Source: a virus
DNA: 21,843 nucleotides
IMG/VR virus record: IMGVR_UViG_3300037507_002719
Span: 1-21,843 of that record
Direction: 5' to 3' (one strand)
Part shown: piece by piece, positions 15,010-21,368 of the stretch
Layout: each line of letters begins with the position of its first letter
How positions within the stretch are numbered: the first letter of the stretch is position 1
The notes under the pieces: generated by a model
The model's input: only the letters and a program-made list of their open reading frames with translations
The model's database searches: none
What the model was told of the DNA's origin: nothing
Position numbers and translations under genes: made by a program

Positions 15010-16727
15010 TAGAATTTTTATCTGTTCGTTTTAAAAACTTTGGTTCATTTGGAACTAATTTTTCAGAAATTAATTTAAATACAAAAAAGACAACATTGGT
15101 TACGGGAACCAATGGACACGGCAAATCATTTGCTTTGCTTGATTCTCTTTGTTTTGGATTATTTGGTAAACCTTTTCGTCCTATCAATATACCACAGCTA
15201 GTAAACAGCGTTAATGGTAAAGGGTGTGTTGTTGAGATAGAGTTTAATAAATCGGGTTCACATTATCTTGTTCGTCGTGGTCTTTCTCCGAAGATATTTG
15301 AAATTCACAAAGATGGTGAATTGTTAGATCAAAATGCAAAAAGTAAAGACTACCAAGAAATGTTTGAAGAACATATTCTCGGATTTGACTATTCTGCTTT
15401 CAAACAAGTAGTTATTCTTGGCAAATCAAACTTTATCCCATTCATGCAACTGACTCCAGCAGAGCGAAGAAAAATTATTGAGGGTTTGCTTGAATTGGAT
15501 ATTTTGGCTGATATGAATCTTTATGTTCGTGGCCAACTTGGTTCTCTTAAAGTTTCTATTGCAGAGAATGAAAGTTTACTAAAGATTGCACACGAAAAAA
15601 TCAAATCTCAAAAAGATTTTATCAATCAGGTTAAAAACAACAATGCAGACGATATTAAAATTTTAGATGAAAGAATTAAAAGTTATTCTGAAGAGATTAT
15701 AAAAACTACGGATCTTAAATCAGAACACGCTAAACTATATTCTAAAAAATCCAAAGAACTGCAAACTTTAAAGAAAAAAATTGATAATCTTAAAGATGTT
15801 CCCGTAATGCTTGTAAAACTTGAAACTTTAAAGACTACGGTGCTTGAAGAACTTCAATCTTTAGAATCTAGTGCAACTTGTAAGTGCTGCGGGCAAACTT
15901 TACCAGAAGAACAACACAAAAAACACAAGGCAGAAAAGCACTCTAAAGCAGAGGAACTACTAAGTGCTCTCAAGACAGCCAGAATAAAAGAAACGCAACT
16001 GGAGGAGTTTAAGAAGGATTATGATGCTTTGGATGAGGAGTTGCAGATAATTGCAAACGACATAAATGCGTTAAGTTATAAAATTGGAAATGCTGAATCC
16101 AATATTAAAATTTTGCAAAAAGATAAGAAAGAAAAAGAAGCTTCTAACAATCTGACCAATCTACTGGTTAGTTTGGAAAATTCAGAGAGTAAAAAGAATG
16201 ACATTTCCCAAGAATTGGAAAAACTTGTTTCAGAACAAATTCACCACGATGTTGTATATGATATCCTCAAGGATGGCGGTCTTAAGAGCCGCATTATCAA
16301 ACATTATGTTCCCATCATCAATGGACTCGTCAACAAGTTCCTCGGAAAGCTTAACCTCTATGTTGACTTCACCATCGATGAGGAATTTAAGGAAACAATC
16401 AAGTCTAGATACCGAGATGAATTTTCATATTCCTCTTTCTCTGAGGGAGAAAAACAGCGTATCGATTTGGCCATACTGCTGACTTGGCGTGAAATAGCAA
16501 AGATGAAAAACAGTTTGAATTGCAATCTTTTAATTTTTGACGAAATATTAGATTCTTCTTTAGACACTGCTGGGACAGAATCTTTTTTAAAAATTCTTAA
16601 TAAAATGAAAAACAAGTGTTCTATATTTATTATTAGTCACAAAGCAGATCAATTTGTTGATAAATTTGATCAATCACTACAATTTGAAAAGAAAAATAAT
16701 TTTTCAAAAATAAAAGCATATATCTAA
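15006..16727 (+). CDS. 46: gp46-like Rad50-type recombination ATPase subunit
   Basis: An SMC/Rad50-type ABC ATPase, partner of gp47. Order: Walker A GTNGHGKS (34-41); FGKPFRPINIPQLVNS (53-68), typical of T4 gp46; Q-loop region QVVILGKSNFIPFM (134-147); coiled coil about 180-285; zinc hook C292-K-C-C295; returning coiled coil about 300-412; ABC signature SFSEGEKQR (477-485); Walker B LLIFDEILD (508-516); H-loop SH (544-545). The 573 residues compare with 560 in T4. The start is GTG 15006, overlapping the gp47 stop by 4 bases. Bases near 16250-16480, encoding the C-terminal ATPase lobe, look richer in G+C than the coiled-coil part. Confidence 0.96.
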   Translation: MIEFLSVRFKNFGSFGTNFSEINLNTKKTTLVTGTNGHGKSFALLDSLCFGLFGKPFRPINIPQLVNSVNGKGCVVEIEFNKSGSHYLVRRGLSPKIFEIHKDGELLDQNAKSKDYQEMFEEHILGFDYSAFKQVVILGKSNFIPFMQLTPAERRKIIEGLLELDILADMNLYVRGQLGSLKVSIAENESLLKIAHEKIKSQKDFINQVKNNNADDIKILDERIKSYSEEIIKTTDLKSEHAKLYSKKSKELQTLKKKIDNLKDVPVMLVKLETLKTTVLEELQSLESSATCKCCGQTLPEEQHKKHKAEKHSKAEELLSALKTARIKETQLEEFKKDYDALDEELQIIANDINALSYKIGNAESNIKILQKDKKEKEASNNLTNLLVSLENSESKKNDISQELEKLVSEQIHHDVVYDILKDGGLKSRIIKHYVPIINGLVNKFLGKLNLYVDFTIDEEFKETIKSRYRDEFSYSSFSEGEKQRIDLAILLTWREIAKMKNSLNCNLLIFDEILDSSLDTAGTESFLKILNKMKNKCSIFIISHKADQFVDKFDQSLQFEKKNNFSKIKAYI

Positions 16728-16730
16728 ATA
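16723..16730 (+). promoter_or_regulatory. late-promoter-like octamer TCTAAATA
   Basis: TCTAAATA resembles the gp55-dependent late -10 element (TATAAATA in T4; CTAAATA-type in marine T4-like phages). It overlaps the gp46 stop codon and lies 7 bases before the ATG of a virion-like gene. The identical octamer precedes the late gene at 20967. One copy alone would be weak evidence in AT-rich DNA. Confidence 0.5.
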
Positions 16731-16737
16731 TTTGTAT

Positions 16738-17022
16738 ATGTTTAGAGGAAAGTACAAAACAAAAGACGAATATGGGCAACCAATACTTTATTCCCGTGGT
16801 GATGTTGTTTTAGATCAGGGAAAGGTTTATCAATGCACTGAAACCACAGTTTACAGCCCATTGCAAAATCCAAATCAATGGAAAATAACTGGTGTAGATC
16901 ATCCCCTAACAGGATCTAACCCACCAATCAAACCAATAGAAAATCAAACTTGGATAAGTGATTCCGGAAATCAATACATCTATTATAAAGATGGAAATGG
17001 TTTTCAATGGATAGAAACTTGA
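16738..17022 (+). CDS. small virion-like protein (carbohydrate-binding/tail-type motifs)
   Basis: 94 residues from the ATG at 16738 (a TTG at 16732 adds MY). The first half, YSRGDVVLDQGKVYQC then NPNQWKI, follows the 'Y..GDVV..~G..Y.C...~..P..~..W' pattern of CBM5/12-like modules on phage tail proteins. The end, NQTWISDSGNQYIYYKDGN followed by QWIE, matches the 'G.TW.D...g..YvYY.D....QWVE' motif common in cyanophage structural proteins. No ribosome site is visible, and a late-promoter-like TCTAAATA lies just upstream, so it may be expressed late from a nearly leaderless mRNA although it sits among replication genes. Likely a minor structural or adhesion protein; the exact role is unknown. Confidence 0.65.
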   Translation: MFRGKYKTKDEYGQPILYSRGDVVLDQGKVYQCTETTVYSPLQNPNQWKITGVDHPLTGSNPPIKPIENQTWISDSGNQYIYYKDGNGFQWIET

Positions 17023-17046
17023 TTTTAATATTACTGGAGTTATAAT
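17019..17046 (+). promoter_or_regulatory. possible sigma-70 promoter before the small basic gene and gp45
   Basis: TTGATT (17019-17024), 16-base spacer, TATAAT (17041-17046), the same arrangement as before gp55. The next ATG (17053) is 6 bases after the -10, implying a leaderless RNA; GGAG at 17036-17039 is too far upstream to be a normal ribosome site. It could supply gp45, gp44, gp62 and regA independently of the cassette promoter. Confidence 0.4.
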
Positions 17047-17052
17047 AGAATT

Positions 17053-17205
17053 ATGAATGAAGAGAGTTTTGAAAAATTTACTAATCGCCGCAAGAATAAA
17101 CCATCGGGATTCAGCAAAAAACAACAAAACAGAAACAAGCGTGGCAACAGACACGAACAAAAGCAAAAGCTAAACGATTCGATGTATAGAAAAGATTTTG
17201 ATTAA
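17053..17205 (+). CDS. small highly basic hypothetical protein
   Basis: A 50-residue frame with a sensible start (ATG 17053) and stop (TAA), filling the gap between the virion-like gene and gp45. It begins MNEESFEKFTNRRKNKP and is rich in Lys, Arg, Asn and Gln (NRNKRGNRHEQKQK, 27-40), with a calculated excess of positive charge and almost no hydrophobic core. Such a protein may bind nucleic acid or be disordered. I do not recognise a family. Position directly before gp45, a possible promoter just upstream and the good ribosome site of gp45 after its stop suggest it belongs to the replication transcript. Confidence 0.6.
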   Translation: MNEESFEKFTNRRKNKPSGFSKKQQNRNKRGNRHEQKQKLNDSMYRKDFD

Positions 17206-17223
17206 TTTTTATAAAGGATTTAT

Positions 17224-17895
17224 ATGAATACTGTGACAAAAATGCGTTTATCTAAAGAGACACTTAACATACTAAAAAACTTCTCGGCAATCAATTCAAA
17301 CATTTTGATTAAGCCCGGAAACATTCTACGCACAAAATCTGCATCAAATAACATTTATGCAGAAGCTAAAATTAGCGAAGAATTTGAAACAGAAGTTCCA
17401 ATCTGGGATTTAAATAAGTTTCTAGGCGTTGTTAGTATGTTTGTAAATCCAGACTTGGAATTTAATGATACTCACGTTGATATTTCAAATGGCAGGTCAT
17501 TTGTAAGATACCATTACTCTGAGCCAAGCCTTTTGACAGTTGCCAAAAAGGGAATGGATATCCCAGAAAGCATCATTAGTTTTGATCTCAGTGAAGCAAA
17601 TCTTAATGAAATTCTTAAGGCTTCTAGCATTCTTCAAGTTAGCGATTTGAAGATTATTGCCAAAGATGGTAATCTTAAAATTTATGTTGACGATCAAAAT
17701 GATGACACATCAAATAGTTTTTCTTTAATTGTAAATGAAAACTATAGTGGTCCAGATTATGAGGGTAATTTTAACGTTTCAGCAATTAAGTTTTACCCTG
17801 GCTCTTACAAAGTAAATCTTACAAAAAATGTAATTACACAATTTGTTCATGAGTCTGGACTGCTTTCGTATTGCATCGCAACTAAGAGGGATTAA
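17224..17895 (+). CDS. 45: gp45-like sliding clamp
   Basis: The trimeric ring that holds DNA polymerase on DNA and also activates late transcription together with gp55. The 223 residues resemble T4 gp45 (228): MRLSKETLNILKNFSAINSN (7-26; T4 MKLSKDTTALLKNFATINSG), ILRTKSASNNIYAEAKIS (T4 IMTRAVNGTTYAEANIS), WDLNKFLGVVSMF (T4 YDLNGFLGILSLV), and near the end KFYPGSYKVNLTKN (T4 KMQPGNYKLLLWAK). The start ATG 17224 has AAAGGA at 17213-17218; the second Met (residue 7) would match the T4 start, so the first six residues are less certain. Two bases separate it from gp44. Confidence 0.94.
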   Translation: MNTVTKMRLSKETLNILKNFSAINSNILIKPGNILRTKSASNNIYAEAKISEEFETEVPIWDLNKFLGVVSMFVNPDLEFNDTHVDISNGRSFVRYHYSEPSLLTVAKKGMDIPESIISFDLSEANLNEILKASSILQVSDLKIIAKDGNLKIYVDDQNDDTSNSFSLIVNENYSGPDYEGNFNVSAIKFYPGSYKVNLTKNVITQFVHESGLLSYCIATKRD

Positions 17896-17897
17896 TT

Positions 17898-18839
17898 TTG
17901 TCTACAATTAAAAACTTAATTTGGGTCGAAAAATACCGACCCGATAAGCTATCAGATTGCATTCTGCCAATTGAATTGTCTACCATGTTTAAAGGCATGG
18001 TAGATGATGGCAAAATACCAAATATGCTGTTTTATGGTAAAGCTGGGACTGGTAAGACTTCTGTTGCCAAAGTTTTGGCAAAAGAGTTGAACATGAATTC
18101 ATTGATAATTAACTGCTCCGAAGACAATGGAATGGAAACTCTTCGGGTAAAAATTCGTCAGTATGCATCCACAGTTTCTTTGACTGGTAATGGAAAAGTC
18201 ATTATTTTAGATGAATTTGATTATGCTACCAATGGTGTTCAAACTGGATTGAGAGGTGCCATAGAAGAGTTTGCAAATAGTTGTAGATTTATTCTTACTT
18301 GTAACTACAAAAACAGAGTGATTGATCCACTTCACTCAAGGTGCACTGGAATTGATTTTACCATTCCATCAAGTGAAAGAGCCACAGTTGCATCAGAAGT
18401 TTTGAAGAGAGTGGAATTTATTCTTCAAGAGGAAAAAGTTCCATATGAAAAAAATGTTTTGGTCACTCTAATTAAAAAACATTTTCCAGATATTAGAAGA
18501 ATAATTAACGAATTACAAAAGTATTCTTCTTGTGGGAAAATTGATGTTGGTGTTTTGACTCAAGCAAGTAGCGAGTCTTTTAAAGAACTTATTGGATATA
18601 TGAAAGCAAAAGATTTTGCTTCTTGTCGTAAATGGATTGTTACAAATATTGATCTGAATACGACAGAGTTTTTTAAAAAGCTTTATAGTGAACTTTATAC
18701 TTCGCTAAAGCCAAATTCCATTCCACAGGCAATTCTTATAATTGCGGAATACCAATATAAATCTAGTTTTGCTGCGGACCAGGAAATTAATAACATGGCA
18801 ATGCTTGTTCAATTAATGATGGATTGTGAGTTTGCATGA
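17898..18839 (+). CDS. 44: gp44-like clamp loader ATPase subunit
   Basis: An AAA+ ATPase that, with gp62, opens and loads the gp45 clamp. EKYRPDKLSDCILP (11-24) is the family N-terminus (T4 QKYRPSTIDECILP). Walker A is GKAGTGKT (47-54), Walker B IILDEFD (102-108), and SRC (147-149) carries the arginine finger that senses ATP in the next subunit. KKHFPDIRRIINELQKYSS matches the T4 collar-side segment. The length (313) equals that of T4 (319) closely. The start is TTG 17898 with AGAGGG at 17885-17890; no nearby in-frame ATG fits. The stop overlaps gp62 (ATGA), as expected for two subunits made in a fixed ratio. Confidence 0.95.
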   Translation: MSTIKNLIWVEKYRPDKLSDCILPIELSTMFKGMVDDGKIPNMLFYGKAGTGKTSVAKVLAKELNMNSLIINCSEDNGMETLRVKIRQYASTVSLTGNGKVIILDEFDYATNGVQTGLRGAIEEFANSCRFILTCNYKNRVIDPLHSRCTGIDFTIPSSERATVASEVLKRVEFILQEEKVPYEKNVLVTLIKKHFPDIRRIINELQKYSSCGKIDVGVLTQASSESFKELIGYMKAKDFASCRKWIVTNIDLNTTEFFKKLYSELYTSLKPNSIPQAILIIAEYQYKSSFAADQEINNMAMLVQLMMDCEFA

Positions 18840-19225
18840 AATTATTTGATTTTGTAAACAGTATCAGTTACAATAAAATAGATCTTTTTGAGACAGACGA
18901 AAAAGCTGAAAAGCTTTATTTGCCGTATTTGGTTAATAAAAATTTTTCATTCTTTGTTGACACTATATTTCACGCAAATGAAATGAATTGTTGCTGGGCG
19001 TTGGATAAAAAAATGCAATTTGATTTTATGCGATTTGGAATCCGCAAAAAGAAAAGACGGAGCACCTGGCTAAAAAAAGAAACTGAAGAAAATATAGAAA
19101 TAATAAAACAAGCCTACGGTTACAATAATTCCAAGGCCCAAGAAGTTCTAAATATACTTGGACCCCGTGAAATAGAACTGTTAAAACAGTCTTTATATAA
19201 GGGTGGAACTAATAAGGATGAGTGA
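18836..19225 (+). CDS. 62: gp62-like clamp loader small subunit
   Basis: The single small subunit of the gp44/62 clamp loader, which bridges the ATPase arc. It is identified mainly by position between gp44 and regA and by resemblance to the short gp62 of marine T4-like phages (start MKLFDFVNSI, and YLPYLVNKNFSFF with HANEMN about 29-49). At 129 residues it is much shorter than T4 gp62 (187), and direct similarity to the T4 protein is faint. GIRKKKRRSTWLKKE (68-82) is a basic linker. The ATG overlaps the gp44 stop and the gene ends within the regA start region. Confidence 0.85.
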   Translation: MKLFDFVNSISYNKIDLFETDEKAEKLYLPYLVNKNFSFFVDTIFHANEMNCCWALDKKMQFDFMRFGIRKKKRRSTWLKKETEENIEIIKQAYGYNNSKAQEVLNILGPREIELLKQSLYKGGTNKDE

Positions 19226-19230
19226 ATTTT

Positions 19231-19656
19231 ATGTCGGTTACCTCAGATAAAATTTTTAATAATATAGGCGTTCATGTAAAATTATTTGATGATGAAGATT
19301 TTATGGTAGTGCGAGAAACACTATCTAGAATTGGCGTATCACCAAAAGGTAAAAAGATTTTATATCAATCTTGCCATTTAATTTATAAAAATAATGTTTA
19401 TATTATCGCACATTTTAAAGAGCTTTTTGCGCTGGACGGACTTCCTTCTAATGTATCTGAAGACGATATTAAGCGCAGAAATGCCATTATTCAACTATTA
19501 AAAGATTGGGAGCTTTTAGAAGTAGTTGATGAAGCAAAAATTGAAAATAAAATGCCAGTTAATGGTATTAAAATTATTAAGTATGATGAAAAGGATGATT
19601 GGGACTTGATTCCAAAATTTAATCCAGGTACTCTTCGTAAGTTTTTTAATTCATAA
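19231..19656 (+). CDS. regA: RegA-like translational repressor
   Basis: T4 RegA binds the translation start regions of many early mRNAs, including those of gp44, gp45 and its own gene, and blocks ribosomes. The match is clear: FMVVRETLSRIGV (about 25-37 from the ATG at 19231; T4 FLKVKETLTRMGI), KKILYQSCHLIYKNNVYIIA then HFKE (T4 KVLYQSCHILQKKGKYYIVHFKE), RRNAIIQLLKDWELLEVV (T4 RRDSIAWLLEDWGLIEIV) and DWDLIPKF (T4 EWKLVPKY). It has about 11 extra residues at the N-terminus compared with T4. A GTG at 19222 is an alternative start; I prefer ATG 19231, served by the purine-rich stretch at 19214-19222. The gene overlaps or touches gp62. Confidence 0.93.
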   Translation: MSVTSDKIFNNIGVHVKLFDDEDFMVVRETLSRIGVSPKGKKILYQSCHLIYKNNVYIIAHFKELFALDGLPSNVSEDDIKRRNAIIQLLKDWELLEVVDEAKIENKMPVNGIKIIKYDEKDDWDLIPKFNPGTLRKFFNS

Positions 19657-19665
19657 GGAAAAAAA

Positions 19666-20907
19666 ATGTACAATTTAACTTTAAGCATGATCGTTAAAAA
19701 CGAGGCTCCAAACATTCAAAGATGTCTGGAATCTGTCGCACCATATATTGATTATTATATTATCTGTGACACAGGATCAACAGATAACACAAAAGAAATT
19801 ATCAAAAACTTTTTTGATAGCAAAGGGATTCCCGGTGAAATTTTAGATCACGAATGGAAACACTTTGGACACAATAGATCTTTGGCTCTTGAAGCCTGCC
19901 TTGGCAAGACACAGTGGGCTTTGATGATCGACGCCGATGACTTTATTTCTGGAGCATTTCCAAAAGACAAACTGGATACAAACTTTGATGGTTATATTGT
20001 CAAAATTAAAAGAGGTCCATTTGAGTGGTATCGTGCCCAGCTTTTCAATGTTGGAAAAAAGAAGTGGTGGTACGAAGAACCACTACACGAATATGCAATT
20101 TGTGAACAACCTTTAAACATTGTAAGACTTGAAGGTGATTATGCTTGGGAGGTCCGAACAGAAGGATGCCGAGCAAGAGAAGCCGGGGGAGACGACAGAG
20201 AAAAATATCGAAGAGATTATGAGTTCTTAAAGAAGTATCTTGAAGAACACCCGAATAACGTAAGAACTCAGTTTTACTTAGCTCAATCTGCATTTGATGC
20301 TCATATGTTTGATATTGCAGAAAAAGAATATTTAAAACGAACCACGCAAGGTGGTTGGGTTGAAGAAGTATTCTATTCATGGATGCGCGTAGGAATTTGC
20401 AGAGAATTGCTGGAAAAACCATTAAGTGAAGTTATTGATGCATTCTTAATGGCACACGAAACACTTCCAATAAGAGCAGAACCATTCTGGCAAATGTCTT
20501 GCATTTATAGAAAGCATAATAGAAATAGAAATGCATTTATAATGGCCAGTCACGCATTGAGCATTCCATTGCCACAAGACAATATTTTGTTTGTTGACAC
20601 TGGAGTTTATACTTGGGGAATTTTGGATGAGGTTGCTACCACAGCGGCACACGTTGGTAAATTCCACATGGGATTGGCAGCTTGTGACAAACTATTATCA
20701 GAACCATTCTTACCACAAGAACAAAAAGAACGTGTAATGGCAAATAGAAAATTGTATCACGATACTGTTGCCAAATTTAATGAACAATTGGTAAAACAAC
20801 AAGAAGAAGTTACAAAGAAACAAATGGAAGCAATAGTTAAAGTTAAGGAAAATTCCAATAAAACTACATTAAACATCGATCTTAATAAGCAGCCAGTAAA
20901 GCTTTAA
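19666..20907 (+). CDS. GT2 glycosyltransferase with helical-repeat C-terminal region
   Basis: Residues 1-95 form a family 2 (GT-A) start: LSMIVKNEAPNIQRCLESV (6-24), ICDTGSTDNT (33-42, nucleotide binding) and MIDADD (87-92, the metal-binding DxD-type motif). Residues about 190-350 are helix-rich (YEFLKKYLEEHPNNVRTQFY, then further repeats) and look like TPR-type repeats. The last 45 residues are a charged, Gln/Lys-rich helix. It is 413 residues and soluble, with no membrane segment. It has a strong ribosome site (AAGGA, 19655-19659) and lies directly after regA, where T4 has the DNA polymerase gene 43. A rho-independent terminator follows. Virion or surface-glycan modification is plausible; acceptor and sugar are unknown. 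Confidence 0.82.
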   Translation: MYNLTLSMIVKNEAPNIQRCLESVAPYIDYYIICDTGSTDNTKEIIKNFFDSKGIPGEILDHEWKHFGHNRSLALEACLGKTQWALMIDADDFISGAFPKDKLDTNFDGYIVKIKRGPFEWYRAQLFNVGKKKWWYEEPLHEYAICEQPLNIVRLEGDYAWEVRTEGCRAREAGGDDREKYRRDYEFLKKYLEEHPNNVRTQFYLAQSAFDAHMFDIAEKEYLKRTTQGGWVEEVFYSWMRVGICRELLEKPLSEVIDAFLMAHETLPIRAEPFWQMSCIYRKHNRNRNAFIMASHALSIPLPQDNILFVDTGVYTWGILDEVATTAAHVGKFHMGLAACDKLLSEPFLPQEQKERVMANRKLYHDTVAKFNEQLVKQQEEVTKKQMEAIVKVKENSNKTTLNIDLNKQPVKL

Positions 20908-20913
20908 TAAATC

Positions 20914-20921
20914 TCTAAATA
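20914..20921 (+). promoter_or_regulatory. late-promoter-like octamer TCTAAATA
   Basis: This is the second exact copy of TCTAAATA, 46 bases before the ATG of a virion-type gene. A T4-like late RNA would begin about 6 bases after the octamer, at the base of the hairpin at 20925-20953. Position, match to the marine T4-like late consensus and repetition support the call. Confidence 0.62.
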
Positions 20922-20924
20922 TTT

Positions 20925-20957
20925 AATAATGACCTAGAATATAGGTCATTATTTTTT
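20925..20957 (+). terminator. rho-independent terminator after the GT2 gene
   Basis: A perfect 12-bp stem (AATAATGACCTA / TAGGTCATTATT, 20925-20936 and 20942-20953) with a 5-base loop (GAATA) is followed by a run of T (six in all, 20952-20957). It would end the early transcript that includes gp55 to the GT2 gene. Being followed by GGAG and ATG, the same hairpin would sit at the 5' end of the late transcript. Confidence 0.85.
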
Positions 20958-20966
20958 GGAGAATCA

Positions 20967-21368
20967 ATGGCTCAAAACAATGACATTATTGTAGTAAAGG
21001 GAGACACTGCTCGTTGGTCTGGGTTTTTCACAGGCCTTACGAGCGGTTCTACATTTGATTTTGGTGGAACCACCCTATACATGCAAGTTAGAACTGGCTA
21101 TTATGATGAGCCTCTTGTAGTGGGATATACACAATATATTCAAACAAATGCCACTTTGGCTTTTCCAAAAGGTATTACTGGTGGAATTTCTGCAGGAGCA
21201 ACAGGTGGAACTCTTAATTTTTGTATTGGATCTTCTTTTGCAAATAATTTGACTGCAGATAGAATGTGTAAATATGATGTAAAAGTTTACCATTCTTCTC
21301 TTCAAGACTTACAAACAATTTTACGTGGAAACATACAAGTATTGTCTAACGTATCACAAATAACATAA
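20967..21368 (+). CDS. putative late virion (baseplate/fibre-type) protein
   Basis: 133 residues, mainly beta-type. It opens with NDIIVVKGDTARWSGFF (4-20), recalling the 'i.~~kGDT..~..' N-terminal domain of phage baseplate or upper-fibre proteins (BppU_N-like). A glycine-rich stretch GITGGISAGATGGT (69-82) and an alternating pattern up to the C-terminus KYDVKVYHSSLQDLQTILRG follow; the latter is the same kind of closing strand pair seen in that domain. No signal peptide is seen. GGAG (20958-20961) is a good ribosome site and the gene lies behind a late-promoter-like site. A structural role is inferred from these hints; I do not recognise a specific gene. Confidence 0.6.
   Translation: MAQNNDIIVVKGDTARWSGFFTGLTSGSTFDFGGTTLYMQVRTGYYDEPLVVGYTQYIQTNATLAFPKGITGGISAGATGGTLNFCIGSSFANNLTADRMCKYDVKVYHSSLQDLQTILRGNIQVLSNVSQIT

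Noticed and set aside
14768-15187. A 139-codon minus-strand frame across the gp47-gp46 junction
   Set aside because: It is antisense to two firm genes with intact motifs, has a shadow-type composition and shows no ribosome site or known motif.
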